DNA of 64,000 nucleotides from UMGS1322 sp900550765 (GTDB lineage Bacteria; Bacillota; Clostridia; Christensenellales; QALW01), in contig CAUDEY010000008.1 of the NCBI GenBank assembly GCA_958448705.1, forward strand, positions 1 to 64,000. Reading direction: 5' to 3'. A program made the translations under genes and the position numbers. Position 1 is the first letter of the stretch; each line of letters starts with the position of its first letter. Positions 41,467-51,325 of this stretch are shown here, piece by piece. The notes beneath the pieces were generated by a model. It was not told where the DNA came from, made no database searches, and was given only the letters and a program-made list of their open reading frames with translations.

Positions 41467-44400
41467 TGAAGAAAAACTATCGTAAAATAGTTTTAGGACA
41501 GATCCGCCATTCCTTCAGCCGGTTTTTGGCTATTTTGGCGATCACCGCATTGGGCGTGGGCTTTTTGGCAGGGCTGCAGTCTACTGGACCGGATATGTAT
41601 GATTCCATGGATCGTTATTATGATGCGCATCACTTTTTTGATATTGATATCAAATCTACGATGGGACTTACCGAGGCGGATGCAGAAAGCCTGCGTGCAC
41701 TTGACGGAATTCAAAAAGCGGCGGGCGTCTATACAGCGGATGTTTTGTTTCAAAACGGCGGAGGCGAAACCGGTGTTTTGCGGATATCTACGGCGGATTT
41801 TACAGATAACGAGCTTATTAACGGTATGACCCTGCTGGAGGGCAGATTTCCGCAGAACAGCGGGGAATGTGTGGCTTTGGCGTCTATTGGGTTTGGAAAT
41901 TCTTTTCAAGTGGGGGATGAGATCCTTCTTGCACAGGAAAGTGAGAACCTTGCCGGTACCCGCTTTACGGTTACCGGTATTGCAGATTCCCCGGCATATA
42001 TGTCTATTGAGCAGGAGCCCAGTACGGTGGGAAAGGGCTACATTGACGCCGTGATTTATGTCACTGCTGATGCGGTAACGGCAGAGTACTATACTGATAT
42101 ATATCTGCTGGCAGAAAACGCGCAAGCATTGAATACGTTTTATGATGCATATGATGCGTGCATAGCGGAAGTGAAAAATAAAATTGATACGATAAAAATG
42201 GATTGTACGCAGCGGCGGCTGGCGGAAATTCGCCGGGATTATGAGGTTGACCTTGCTGACGGAAGAAAAGAATATGAACAGGCGAAAGCCGAAGCCGAAC
42301 AAAAATTTGCTGAAACTGAGGCTGAACTCAATAAGGCGGAAGCCGAACTGAATGAGGCGGAGGCCACCCTGATGCGTACCAGAGAGCAGCTGGAGACCGC
42401 AAAGGAGCAGTTGGATGCTGGCAAGCAGGAGCTTGCGGATGCAAGAGTGCAATATGATGCGGGCTTAACCGCGTATGAGACAGGGGTTCAGGAATTGCAA
42501 AGTGGTGAACTGCTGTTACAGGAGAAGGAACAGCAGCTTTTGGGATTAAAGACTGCCGCAGAAATGCTTTCCGGCAGCAGCGAACAAAAGCTGCAGGCGC
42601 TTAGGATACTGGAGCCGTTTGATGAAACCGGCGTGGTGACCTCTCTGATTGCTTTGGCTCAAGTGCGGCCCTTGACGGAAGAGGATGTATTGCCGTTAAC
42701 GGCAATACTTTCGCAGAAAATTTCTGAGGCAGAGGAAGCGCTTGTTCAGGGAAAAAGAGAGCTTGCGGAAGTTAGGGAGGAGCTTGCAGCAGCCAAAACG
42801 GAGTTAGATGGTGCATTGGCACAGATAGAAAAAAATGAAGCATTGCTGCAGGTGTCACAGCAGGAGTACGAAGCGGGGAAAAAGCAGGCTGACCAGGGAT
42901 TTTTGGAGTATGAAGAGGGAAAGGCAGAATTCATACGGGGAAAAGAGGAGTATGCTGCCTCAAAGGCTGATGCGGAAAAAGAGCTTGCCGATGCGGAAGA
43001 AGAACTGAAACAGGCTGAAAAAGAATTGAATGAGTTGAATGCCCCTTCCTGGTATGTGCTGGATAGAAATACAAATCCCAGCTATGTGAGCTTTTCTTCT
43101 AATGCTGAAAAAATCGTGGCAATTGCGCGTGTGTTTCCGATTTTCTTCTTTTTAGTGGCGGCACTGGTCGCTTTAACGACAATGACGCGTATGGTAGATG
43201 AAGAGCGTGTGCTGATCGGAACATTAAAGGCGATTGGTTACAGCAATCGAAGGATTGTTTTTAAATATGTGGCTTATTCCTTTGCCGCTGGTGTTTTGGG
43301 CAGCGGAGTAGGTCTTGCCGGAGGTCTTACGGTATTGCCTGTAGTCATATGGAATGCTTACAGCATGCTCTACAGATTTCCGCAATTGATTCTTTCGTTT
43401 AATCCCGGAATCTCTTTGTTTTCAGCGGCAGCACTGATCTTATGTGTAACGCTGGCTACGTTGTGGGCTTGTGCGGAAAGTTTAAAAGAGGTACCGGCAC
43501 GGCTGATGCTTCCGCGTGCACCGAAAGCGGGAAAGCGGGTGTTCTTGGAACGCATTAAGCCGATATGGAACCATATGAAATTTACCCATAAGGTGACAGC
43601 CCGAAATATTTTGCGGTATAAGAAGCGTTTTTTTATGACGGTGATCGGTGTTGCCGGCTGTACGGCACTTTTGCTTACCGGTTTTGGCTTAAAGGATGCT
43701 ATCGGCGATATTGTCAATGTACAGTACGGAGAAATACAAAAATATGATCTTACCGTCAATACTGCTGAACCTGAGCCGGCTATTGAATATTTAAAAGAGG
43801 TGGGAGCAGACGCGTTTGCAGTAATAAGCAGCCGGGAAATGACGGCACAGGGAGAAAAACCGCAGGAAATTAAAGTTTGGACAGCGCCAGGCAGTGAAGA
43901 TCTTTTGGAAGTTATAAACCTGCGCAGCCGAAGGAGCGGACAAAAAATTGCATTTGATGATCAAAGCGTTGTTCTTACTGAAAAAGCCGCTAAAAATTTA
44001 GGGATATCTGTCGGTGACGAAATTACGCTGGAGGATGAAGACGGTAGGGAATACCGCGTGACGATTACTGCGATCTGTGAAGGATATATCGATCATTATC
44101 TCTACCTGACGCAGACGAAATATGAACAGCTTTTTGAGGAAACACCTGAATACAACACGCTTTTAGCATCGGTGCACGCGCAAAACGAAGATGATGTTAT
44201 GCGCGGACTGCTTGCTCTTGATGCGGTGGATTCAGCGTCATTTTCCAGCGTTGTAGTCAACAGCTTTGCCAATATGATTGATAAGATCAACTATGTAGTA
44301 TATGTTTTAATCATTGCTGCCGGTATGCTGGCGTTTATCGTACTGTACAATCTTACCAATATTAATATCGGTGAACGGCAAAAAGAGATTGCTACCATTA

Positions 44401-44687
44401 AGGTGCTTGGCTTTTATGACGGGGAAGTTTCTGCTTATATTTGCCGGGAAACGATTATTCTTAGCTTGATTGGTACGGCCGCAGGGTTGCTTTTGGGCAT
44501 TTTGCTGTGCCGGTATGTGGTAGTAACAGCTGAAATGGAGGATATCATGTTCGGCCGAAATATTAAGGTATGGAGCTACGTGCTTTCGGCAGTGATTACT
44601 ATGATTTTTTCTACATTGGTAAACCTAATTATGTATAAAAAACTGCAGAAGATCGATATGGTAGAATCCCTGAAATCGGTTGATTGA
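41460..44687 (+). CDS. FtsX/MacB-like ABC permease with long periplasm-type coiled coil
   Basis: A 1075-aa permease with the double FtsX plan. A membrane helix at about 20-40 is followed by an extracytoplasmic region whose stretch of about 245-530 is coiled coil (repeats of AEAEL, KAEAELNEAE). Three helices lie at about 555-670, then a second helix near 725, a second outer domain, and three final helices from about 945. It probably couples ATP use by the preceding gene to extrusion or to envelope signalling. Start: ATG 41460, or ATG 41466 which overlaps the ATPase stop (TAATG). Confidence 0.88.
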   Translation: MVMKKNYRKIVLGQIRHSFSRFLAILAITALGVGFLAGLQSTGPDMYDSMDRYYDAHHFFDIDIKSTMGLTEADAESLRALDGIQKAAGVYTADVLFQNGGGETGVLRISTADFTDNELINGMTLLEGRFPQNSGECVALASIGFGNSFQVGDEILLAQESENLAGTRFTVTGIADSPAYMSIEQEPSTVGKGYIDAVIYVTADAVTAEYYTDIYLLAENAQALNTFYDAYDACIAEVKNKIDTIKMDCTQRRLAEIRRDYEVDLADGRKEYEQAKAEAEQKFAETEAELNKAEAELNEAEATLMRTREQLETAKEQLDAGKQELADARVQYDAGLTAYETGVQELQSGELLLQEKEQQLLGLKTAAEMLSGSSEQKLQALRILEPFDETGVVTSLIALAQVRPLTEEDVLPLTAILSQKISEAEEALVQGKRELAEVREELAAAKTELDGALAQIEKNEALLQVSQQEYEAGKKQADQGFLEYEEGKAEFIRGKEEYAASKADAEKELADAEEELKQAEKELNELNAPSWYVLDRNTNPSYVSFSSNAEKIVAIARVFPIFFFLVAALVALTTMTRMVDEERVLIGTLKAIGYSNRRIVFKYVAYSFAAGVLGSGVGLAGGLTVLPVVIWNAYSMLYRFPQLILSFNPGISLFSAAALILCVTLATLWACAESLKEVPARLMLPRAPKAGKRVFLERIKPIWNHMKFTHKVTARNILRYKKRFFMTVIGVAGCTALLLTGFGLKDAIGDIVNVQYGEIQKYDLTVNTAEPEPAIEYLKEVGADAFAVISSREMTAQGEKPQEIKVWTAPGSEDLLEVINLRSRRSGQKIAFDDQSVVLTEKAAKNLGISVGDEITLEDEDGREYRVTITAICEGYIDHYLYLTQTKYEQLFEETPEYNTLLASVHAQNEDDVMRGLLALDAVDSASFSSVVVNSFANMIDKINYVVYVLIIAAGMLAFIVLYNLTNINIGERQKEIATIKVLGFYDGEVSAYICRETIILSLIGTAAGLLLGILLCRYVVVTAEMEDIMFGRNIKVWSYVLSAVITMIFSTLVNLIMYKKLQKIDMVESLKSVD

Positions 44688-44708
44688 GAAAAGAAAAAAT
44701 GGTATACT
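44680..44708 (+). promoter_or_regulatory. Promoter of the Mrp ATPase gene
   Basis: TTGATT (44680-44685), 17-bp spacer, TATACT (44703-44708). It overlaps the end of the permease gene. Confidence 0.6.
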
Positions 44709-44736
44709 AATAAAAACGCATTGTGAGGATTGTTTT

Positions 44737-45567
44737 ATGGGATGCACACATCATTGCTCCGACTGTACGTCTAATTGCAGCGGAAACGGTAAAAATGAAA
44801 AAGAAAGTTTTGTGGAAGAAGCAAATAAACTCAGCCATATCAAAAAGGTGATCGGCGTTATCAGCGGTAAAGGAGGCGTGGGAAAATCTTTTGTAACGTC
44901 TCTTTTGGCCTGTGATATGACCCGTCGGGGGTATCAGTGCGCCGTTTTGGATGCGGATATTACCGGTCCCTCTATTCCTAAAGGATTTGGTATTTCGGAA
45001 AAAGCATCAGGCAGTGAGGATGGAATCCTTCCGGCTAAAAGTGATACCGGTATTGAGGTGATGTCTGTTAACCTGATGCTGGAGAATGAAAGCGACCCGG
45101 TTATCTGGCGCGGCCCGGTAATTGCCGGCGCAGTAAAACAGTTCTGGACCGACGTCATATGGGATAATGTTGATTTTATGTTTGTAGATATGCCGCCCGG
45201 AACGGGGGATGTGCCGCTTACCGTGTTTCAGTCGCTGCCGGTAGACGGCGTGGTTATTGTTACATCTCCGCAGGAGCTTGTTTCTATGATTGTGGAGAAA
45301 GCGGTAAAAATGGCCGAACAGATGAAAATTCCGATTCTCGGTCTCGTGGAAAATATGGCTTATTTTACCTGTCCTGCGTGCGGAGAGCGGCATTACATTT
45401 ACGGGCGGACAAAAGCAGAGGATATTGCGGGAAAATTTGAGATTCCGTCTTGGGCAGAACTGCCTTTGGTACCGGAAAATTCGGCGTTGGTAGATCAAGG
45501 GCGTATTGAGGAAATTGATACCGCTGCCTTGAAGACTGTGGCCGATGTTGTGGAAAAGCTTTTATAA
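44737..45567 (+). CDS. Mrp/NBP35-family Fe-S carrier ATPase
   Basis: A 276-aa P-loop ATPase that carries or assembles iron-sulfur clusters. The deviant Walker A is SGKGGVGKS, Walker B-like DADITGPS and VDMPPGTGD follow, and the cluster-binding pair is CPAC near 216. An extra cysteine-rich N-terminus (CTHHCSDCTSNC, about 3-14) could hold another cluster, as in NBP35. The ATG at 44737 follows GAGG; a longer upstream frame would start before the promoter's -10 and is rejected. Confidence 0.9.
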   Translation: MGCTHHCSDCTSNCSGNGKNEKESFVEEANKLSHIKKVIGVISGKGGVGKSFVTSLLACDMTRRGYQCAVLDADITGPSIPKGFGISEKASGSEDGILPAKSDTGIEVMSVNLMLENESDPVIWRGPVIAGAVKQFWTDVIWDNVDFMFVDMPPGTGDVPLTVFQSLPVDGVVIVTSPQELVSMIVEKAVKMAEQMKIPILGLVENMAYFTCPACGERHYIYGRTKAEDIAGKFEIPSWAELPLVPENSALVDQGRIEEIDTAALKTVADVVEKLL

Positions 45568-45624
45568 ATGTCGGGATATCTGAATCGCTTCTGCTCAAAA
45601 AAAATAGAATTTTTTACTATTGAT

Positions 45625-45656
45625 ACCGTTCTGTTGCATGGCAGGACGGTTTTTGT
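45625..45656 (+). terminator. Rho-independent terminator
   Basis: ACCGTTCTG (45625-45633) pairs with CAGGACGGT (45642-45650), one mismatch, then TTTTTG. Confidence 0.8.
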
Positions 45657-45755
45657 TATGGGGGGAATCTTAAAAGAAAAGATACAGATAGAGCGATTTT
45701 CTTGTGTATTTGCATCTGTGTGAAATTATAGGAGGAGAGAGATAGAAACGACTCT

Positions 45756-45810
45756 ATTGTCACCTAAATTATATATAATAGTTGACAATATGTGCTGTTT
45801 AGGGTATGCT
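45756..45810 (+). promoter_or_regulatory. BirA operator and promoter of birA-bioY
   Basis: ATTGTCACCT (45756-45765), 14 bp, AGTTGACAAT (45780-45789) is a near-perfect inverted repeat of the biotin-operator type. It overlaps the -35 TTGACA (45782-45787) of a promoter with 17-bp spacer and TATGCT (45805-45810). BirA charged with biotinyl-AMP would block transcription. Confidence 0.75.
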
Positions 45811-45833
45811 ATAACAAAAAAGGAGCGATAGTT

Positions 45834-46799
45834 TTGTCAGTTACAGATGAGGTTCTTGAAATTCTGGCACGGGATCCGCAAAAAACGCTTTCGGGTGAAA
45901 TGATTGCGCAGCAGTTGCAAATCAGTCGGAATGCTGTGTGGAAGGCAGTAAATACCTTAAAAAAACAGGGCTTTCATATCACTGCTTCTACAAACAGCGG
46001 TTATTGCTTTTGCGATGATGTTGTGACCCGGCGGGGAATGCAGGCGTGCCTGCCTGATTTAGAAGTAAGGATACTCAATTCGGTGAGCTCTACCAACAGT
46101 TATTTAAAAGCAGAAGCGGAAACAAACAGGGAAGGGCTTGTGATTGTTGCGCGCCGTCAGACCGGGGGACGGGGCAGAATGGGCAGAAGTTTTTCTTCGC
46201 CGCCGAATACAGGCTTGTATATGAGCCTTTTTTTAAGACCTGCAATGCAGGCAGAAGAAGCAGTGAGAATTACGACGATGGCGGCAGTTGCCGTATGCCG
46301 TGCTATTGAAGCTTTTACGGAGCAAAAGGCAGAAATAAAATGGGTCAATGATGTTTTTCTTGCGGGGAAAAAAGTGTGCGGCATTCTTACGGAAGCGTCG
46401 GTAAATGTTGAAAACGGGCGAATAGAATATGCAATTTTGGGTATCGGCGTCAATCTCTATGAGCCGGAAGGGGGCTTTGCGGCGGAAATTAAAGGTGTAG
46501 CGGGCGCAGTTTTTGGAGAAAAAACGGGACATTATGCTGACCGGTTTGCCTGCGAGATTCTTCGGCAGTTTTTTTCATTTTATCACGGTCAGCCGTATAT
46601 AGAAGAATATAGGGCGAGGTCACTGTTAACTGGCAGGGAAATTGTGTACAGCATGCAGGGGGAGGAAAGGCGTGCCACAGTAGTAGGGGTTGACGACAAT
46701 GGCGGCCTTATAGTAAGAAATACTGTGGGAGAGCTTTCTGTTTTGTGCTCGGGGGAGGTAAGCGTAAGATATGATAAAGATGAAATTAAGAACGGTTGA
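45834..46799 (+). CDS. birA: Bifunctional biotin ligase/repressor
   Basis: A 321-aa protein with an N-terminal winged-helix domain (ISRNAVWKAVNTLKKQGF) and the catalytic ligase domain, with GRGRMGRSFSS for biotinyl-AMP, KWVNDVFLAGKKVCGILTE and a C-terminal SH3-like cap. It attaches biotin to carrier proteins such as the decarboxylase carrier in this window. The TTG at 45834 has AAAAGGAG eight bases ahead. The N-terminal DNA-binding domain and the operator upstream suggest self-regulation. Overlaps bioY. Confidence 0.95.
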   Translation: MSVTDEVLEILARDPQKTLSGEMIAQQLQISRNAVWKAVNTLKKQGFHITASTNSGYCFCDDVVTRRGMQACLPDLEVRILNSVSSTNSYLKAEAETNREGLVIVARRQTGGRGRMGRSFSSPPNTGLYMSLFLRPAMQAEEAVRITTMAAVAVCRAIEAFTEQKAEIKWVNDVFLAGKKVCGILTEASVNVENGRIEYAILGIGVNLYEPEGGFAAEIKGVAGAVFGEKTGHYADRFACEILRQFFSFYHGQPYIEEYRARSLLTGREIVYSMQGEERRATVVGVDDNGGLIVRNTVGELSVLCSGEVSVRYDKDEIKNG

Positions 46800-47304
46800 T
46801 ATGGTATTTATTGCACTGTGCGTTGCTTTGATAGCAGTGTTTTCTCAGATTTCTTTCCCGATTTTACCCGGAGGCGTACCGCTTACGCTGCAAACTTTGG
46901 CGGTTACCTTTTGCGGATATTTTTTGGGACTGAAAAGCTTGCTGGCAGTGGCAGTATATATTTTGCTGGGATTTGTGGGCGTGCCGGTGTTTGCGGGATT
47001 TCAAGGTGGCGCTGGCGTCATAGCTGGCCCTACCGGCGGATTTTTGTGGGGCTTTTTATTAACGGCGTTTTGCTGTGGTCTTGGTACAAGAAAGAAAATC
47101 TGGGCGGGGGTGCTGCTGGGGGCGGTGGGAATCCTGCTATGCCATGCTTTGGGGGTTTTACAGTATAGGCTGATCTCCGGCCGAAATTGGGGTGATGCTT
47201 TTATGCTGGTTTCTGCACCGTATCTGCTTAAAGATTTTGTTTCCGCAGCCATTGCGCTGTGGTGTGCGAATTTGTTAAGAAAAAGAGGAGTTTCGGCGGA
47301 ATGA
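46771..47304 (+). CDS. bioY: Biotin transporter BioY
   Basis: A 177-aa membrane protein with about six helices, the biotin-binding S component of an ECF transporter. Family hallmarks are FPILPGGVPLTLQTLAV and the GGAGVIAGPTGGFLWGF loop. The ATG overlaps the birA end by 29 bases, so uptake and ligation are coupled. Energising ECF ATPases are not adjacent. Confidence 0.94.
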   Translation: MIKMKLRTVDMVFIALCVALIAVFSQISFPILPGGVPLTLQTLAVTFCGYFLGLKSLLAVAVYILLGFVGVPVFAGFQGGAGVIAGPTGGFLWGFLLTAFCCGLGTRKKIWAGVLLGAVGILLCHALGVLQYRLISGRNWGDAFMLVSAPYLLKDFVSAAIALWCANLLRKRGVSAE

Positions 47305-47389
47305 TCGGATGTTTTTTTGAGGAATCGGCATAAAGTATGAATAATACATGGAGGGTCTTTTAATATTTTATTTAACTTAAAAAGAGTGG

Positions 47390-47418
47390 TTGACAAAGGC
47401 AATAAAACTTTATATAAT
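47390..47418 (+). promoter_or_regulatory. Consensus promoter of the lipoprotein gene
   Basis: TTGACA (47390-47395), 17-bp spacer, TATAAT (47413-47418). Confidence 0.8.
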
Positions 47419-47462
47419 TCAAATGTAGAAAAAATAATTTATTTCTTATAGGAGGAATAAAA

Positions 47463-48137
47463 ATGAAAAATTTAAAAAAATTGTTCGTTATGCTTCTTGT
47501 AGGTGCTATGGCGTTTTCGCTGGTTGCCTGCAATAATGGCGAAGGTGACGGAGTAGAAGTTACACCTACAGTTCCCCCGGTGTATAAGGATACCACCAGC
47601 GGTTTGAGCGATACGGAACTTTCTAATTATTTCCTGAAATTTTCTGCAACACAGACCGTAACGGAGCCGGATGAAAATGGGAACATGGTTACTCAGGAAA
47701 AAACTACCAACTATATTGAGGTAGGCTACAGCGGACTGTATCTTATCAGTCAGGATGGCGGAGAGTCCTTTAACGTAGCTGGAACTTCAAGCTTTGGTGT
47801 TTCTTCACAGACTTCTGTATTTGGAACCTTCAGTGCCCATAAGCAGTATGAAGCAAGCGGTGCTGAAATGGATAATCAGGGAGAGGAAACAGTTGCAGAT
47901 CTGCAAACGACCCATTACTATTATAAGAGCGGTCCCATGGAGATCAATATGTATGTTAATGCGGATTACGATGTTTGCTTAAAGTATAGCAGAGAAGGAA
48001 AAGATGCTATCAAAATGGAAGTTCAGGAGTTGAAATTCGGCGTTATCGGCCAGGATGGATATAAGTTTGAAGATTTCCAGAATAGAATTGCTACTCCCGA
48101 ACCTACAGAGGAAGTTACCGAAGCACCGGCTGCGTAA
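47463..48137 (+). CDS. Lipoprotein of unknown function
   Basis: A 224-aa surface lipoprotein: signal with lipobox SLVAC (cysteine about 23), then a threonine/proline-rich stretch, a beta-rich domain and a P-E-T-rich tail. No family recognised. AGGAGG precedes the ATG and the promoter matches consensus, so expression may be high. Monocistronic, with terminator. An outer-surface structural or binding role is likely. Confidence 0.75.
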   Translation: MKNLKKLFVMLLVGAMAFSLVACNNGEGDGVEVTPTVPPVYKDTTSGLSDTELSNYFLKFSATQTVTEPDENGNMVTQEKTTNYIEVGYSGLYLISQDGGESFNVAGTSSFGVSSQTSVFGTFSAHKQYEASGAEMDNQGEETVADLQTTHYYYKSGPMEINMYVNADYDVCLKYSREGKDAIKMEVQELKFGVIGQDGYKFEDFQNRIATPEPTEEVTEAPAA

Positions 48138-48177
48138 GCTTGCTTTCGGAAAAATGTGTAGAAGCAGATTCGAGATG

Positions 48178-48212
48178 AAACGGCTGAAAATGATTTCAGC
48201 CGTTTTTTTTGT
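48178..48212 (+). terminator. Rho-independent terminator
   Basis: AAACGGCTGAAA (48178-48189) pairs perfectly with TTTCAGCCGTTT (48194-48205), with a long T run. Confidence 0.9.
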
Positions 48213-48364
48213 TTTAAGGCAGAATGACTGAAAAATCCATAAAATGAAATAGGAAAATCCATTGTAATTCAGATGAAAAACATTTATGATATAAAAAATG
48301 CTGAAAAAGGTACAGAGTATGCCGGAAAGAGAAGGGGCCGTCTTGCGTTTGCGGGATTTTAATA

Positions 48365-48393
48365 TTGCAATCTGTTTTTATTAATGCTATAAT
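48365..48393 (+). promoter_or_regulatory. Promoter of the glycyl-radical operon
   Basis: TTGCAA (48365-48370), 17-bp spacer, TATAAT (48388-48393), 29 bases before the first start codon. Confidence 0.7.
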
Positions 48394-48421
48394 AGAGCGT
48401 ATTGAAAATGGAGGAAAATTT

Positions 48422-50482
48422 ATGTATCATCAGGAATTATATGATCAGGTGCTTTCAGGGGCACATCATGGCTTTAGACGTCCCTTTGATGTAGCACGGG
48501 CGTCTGATTTTACAAATCCTTCCATTGCACCGGTCATGCGTATGGCTATGCGATTAGAGGACGTGTTTGCCCAGGAGGAACCGGTCATTTTAAAAAAACA
48601 GCGGATCGTGTTCCTTCGCACGGTAATAGATGTGCCCAGTATCTTCAGTGAAGAAGAATGGGCGGATATTACAAATACACATTTTGTGCATGAGCTGGGG
48701 TATGTATCCAATCTTTGCGCGGATTATGGTTCTACGATAGCCTGCGGTTTGGATGTGCGGCGGGCAGAAGCGGTAAAGCGTTTTGAGCAGTGCTGCAAAG
48801 AAGGCGATACCGAGGGGAAAATGTTTTTAGAGGCGGTTATTCGCACGATCGATGCAGTATTTAGCCTTTGTGATCGGTACCGTATAGAGGCTGAGGAGCT
48901 GGGACGGATGGACATTGCCGCTGTATTTACAAATATTCCGCATAAAGGGGCAACTTCGTTTTTAGAGATGCTGCAGTTCTTCCGTGTACTGCATTACACC
49001 CTTTGGGCTGAGGGGGAATATCACAATACGATCGGCCGATTCGACCAGTTTGCGTATCCTTATTTAAAAAGAGATATGGAGGCTGGGATCCTTACCAGAG
49101 AGCAGGCAGAGAGCCTGCTTGAGGAATTCTTTTTAAGCTTTAACTGGGATAATGATACATATGTGGGCGTGCAGCTGGGGGATAATGGTCAGTCCATGAT
49201 GCTGGGCGGTGTGGATGAAGAAGGCAGGGATGCCTATAATCTTCTTTCGGAAATGTGCCTGCGCGCCAGCTGCGAGCTGAAGCTTATTGATCCTAAAATC
49301 AATCTGCGGGTTTCCTCGGATACGCCGTTTGAGCGATATGTTGAAGGGACGCGCCTTACAAAAGCGGGCTTGGGATTTCCGCAGTATTCTAATGACGACA
49401 TTGTGATTCCGGGCCTGATGGCACTGGGGTATGATGAGAGAGCGGCACGGAATTATTCGGTTGCCGCCTGTTGGGAATTTATTACCGCCGGATGTGCGAT
49501 GGATATTCCTAATATCGGCGCGCTGTCCTATCCGAAGGCCGTACAGAATGTGTTGCTGCAGAATTTGGAAAAAGTAAACAGCTTTGAGGAATTGCTGGAG
49601 CAGGTCAGGCAGGAGATTTATGCCCAGGCAGAAAGCATCTGCGCGGATATTCATGATCTTTACGTAGTTCCCGCACCGTTTTATTCGGTTTTAATGGACG
49701 ATTGTATTCAAAATGCACGCGATATCTCAAGGGGAGGCCGCTATAATAATTTTGGAATTCACGGTACTGGTCTTGCTACTGCGGCTGATTCCCTGGAAGC
49801 GGTTCGCATACATGTGTTTGAAAAAAAGACGGTTACTGCCGTACAAATGATAGAAGCCATAAAAAAGGATTTTTCCGGTTACGAGGAGCTTTTGCATGCC
49901 TGCCGCTATGAAACGCCGAAAATGGGCGATAACATTGACAGCGTGGATGCTATTGCCGCTGCGTTAATGGGATGGTTTGCGGACAGCCTGGAGGGCAGGA
50001 AAAATGAACGCGGAGGAATCTACCGCGCCGGTACGGGCTCTGCCATGTTTTATTTGTGGCATGCCAATGAACTGGAGGCGTCTCCTGACGGGCGGCGCAA
50101 GGGAGAACCTTTTGGCACCAATTTTTCTCCAAGCCTGTATGTAAAATCAAAAGGACCGTTTTCGGTTATCCAGTCCTTTACTAAGTGCCCTGTACAGCGG
50201 GCGATCAACGGCGGACCGCTGACGATGGAATTTCATTCTACTGTATTCAATACCGAGGAGGGGATCGAGCAGGTAGCAGCGCTGGTTAAAGCGTATATCG
50301 ATAAAGGGGGGCATCAGCTTCAGCTCAATTCCATTAATCGGGAACGTATGCTGGATGCGCAGAAGCATCCGGAAAACTATAGGAATATGATCGTTCGTAT
50401 TTGGGGCTGGAGCGCCTATTTTGTGGAACTGGATAAAGAATATCAAGATCATTTGATTGCAAGGCAGGAATTCAGCGAATAG
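48422..50482 (+). CDS. Short glycyl-radical enzyme (PFL-like family) of unknown substrate
   Basis: A 686-aa oxygen-sensitive radical enzyme, notably shorter than most glycyl-radical dehydratases and lyases (about 780-850). The thiyl cysteine is C350 in AACWEF, followed by W351 and E352; a C-x-E pattern is usual in the dehydratase/eliminase branch. The family LGG element is GDNGQSMMLGG. The C-terminal radical loop is RIWGWSAYF with radical glycine G662, in place of the usual G-Y-S. The start has GGAGG. The gene opens an operon with its activase, a GH36-type glycosidase and a transporter, so the substrate is probably a sugar aglycone or polyol, but this is inference. Confidence 0.85.
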   Translation: MYHQELYDQVLSGAHHGFRRPFDVARASDFTNPSIAPVMRMAMRLEDVFAQEEPVILKKQRIVFLRTVIDVPSIFSEEEWADITNTHFVHELGYVSNLCADYGSTIACGLDVRRAEAVKRFEQCCKEGDTEGKMFLEAVIRTIDAVFSLCDRYRIEAEELGRMDIAAVFTNIPHKGATSFLEMLQFFRVLHYTLWAEGEYHNTIGRFDQFAYPYLKRDMEAGILTREQAESLLEEFFLSFNWDNDTYVGVQLGDNGQSMMLGGVDEEGRDAYNLLSEMCLRASCELKLIDPKINLRVSSDTPFERYVEGTRLTKAGLGFPQYSNDDIVIPGLMALGYDERAARNYSVAACWEFITAGCAMDIPNIGALSYPKAVQNVLLQNLEKVNSFEELLEQVRQEIYAQAESICADIHDLYVVPAPFYSVLMDDCIQNARDISRGGRYNNFGIHGTGLATAADSLEAVRIHVFEKKTVTAVQMIEAIKKDFSGYEELLHACRYETPKMGDNIDSVDAIAAALMGWFADSLEGRKNERGGIYRAGTGSAMFYLWHANELEASPDGRRKGEPFGTNFSPSLYVKSKGPFSVIQSFTKCPVQRAINGGPLTMEFHSTVFNTEEGIEQVAALVKAYIDKGGHQLQLNSINRERMLDAQKHPENYRNMIVRIWGWSAYFVELDKEYQDHLIARQEFSE

Positions 50483-51315
50483 TGGGACTTATATTTGATA
50501 TTAAGGAATTCGGACTTCATGACGGCAGGGGGATGCGTACGACGGTATTTTTAAAAGGCTGTCCGCTGCATTGCCTTTGGTGTCATAATCCTGAGGGAAT
50601 CTCTTCGGAGATTGAAGTAGCCAGAAATACCGGAAAATGTACCGGCTGCGGACTTTGCCGGCAGAAATGTGCGCATGAGGAATGCCGGGGGCTCGGCGTG
50701 TGTTTGAAAAGATGCCCCGGCGATTATGTGCGGAAGATCGGCCGGGAGTATTCCCCGGAAGCGCTGGCGGCGCAATTAAGAAAAAATGAGTCTTTTCTGA
50801 AATATGGCGGCGTTACGTTTTCCGGAGGAGAGCCGCTGGAACAGGCGGATTTTATTTGGGAAACATTGCGGTATCTTTCAGGACTTCCTACCGCGATAGA
50901 AACCTGCGGGTTCGTTCCTGGCAGAGTTTTTCAGCAGGCAATTGCAAAAATTAATGATATCTTTATTGATATCAAGCATATTCAAACGCGCAAACATCGC
51001 CAATTTACCGGACAAGGGAATGAATTGATCCTTCAAAATGTACGGCAGTTAATGGAGAGCAGGAAGAATTTTACCGTACGTGTGCCGTTGATTCCCGGAC
51101 TGACTGATACCGAAGAGAATTTTAGCGGGATAGCAGAATTTCTTGCTCCGGCAAAGGACAGGATAACAGTGGAACTGATTCCCTATAATAGAATGACGGG
51201 TGCAAAATATAGAACCGTAGGCAGATCGTACCTGCCATGTTTTGATGAAACGCAGGCGGTAAATAAGGACGTATCTGCTTTTGCTGAGAGAAATATTTTG
51301 TGTATTGCATATTGA
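50482..51315 (+). CDS. Glycyl-radical enzyme activating enzyme (radical SAM)
   Basis: A 277-aa activase that uses SAM and a [4Fe-4S] cluster to make the glycyl radical. The cluster motif is C27-x3-C31-x2-C34 (CPLHCLWC). Two ferredoxin-like cysteine groups (C53, C56, C59, C63 and C68, C74, C78) suggest auxiliary clusters; the second set is irregular, as CxxxxxCxxxC. FSGGEPL is the SAM-binding GGE. The GTG start overlaps the enzyme's TAG by one base, so it is coupled and surely acts on that enzyme. Confidence 0.93.
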   Translation: MGLIFDIKEFGLHDGRGMRTTVFLKGCPLHCLWCHNPEGISSEIEVARNTGKCTGCGLCRQKCAHEECRGLGVCLKRCPGDYVRKIGREYSPEALAAQLRKNESFLKYGGVTFSGGEPLEQADFIWETLRYLSGLPTAIETCGFVPGRVFQQAIAKINDIFIDIKHIQTRKHRQFTGQGNELILQNVRQLMESRKNFTVRVPLIPGLTDTEENFSGIAEFLAPAKDRITVELIPYNRMTGAKYRTVGRSYLPCFDETQAVNKDVSAFAERNILCIAY

Positions 51316-51325
51316 GGAGAAAATT

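Noticed and set aside
41493..42452. 319-codon minus-strand frame opposite the ABC permease
   Set aside because: An antisense shadow of the coiled-coil coding region, with unlikely composition.
44680..44736. N-terminal extension of the Mrp ATPase
   Set aside because: It would start before the -10 box of the gene's own promoter; the ATG at 44737 has a ribosome-binding site.
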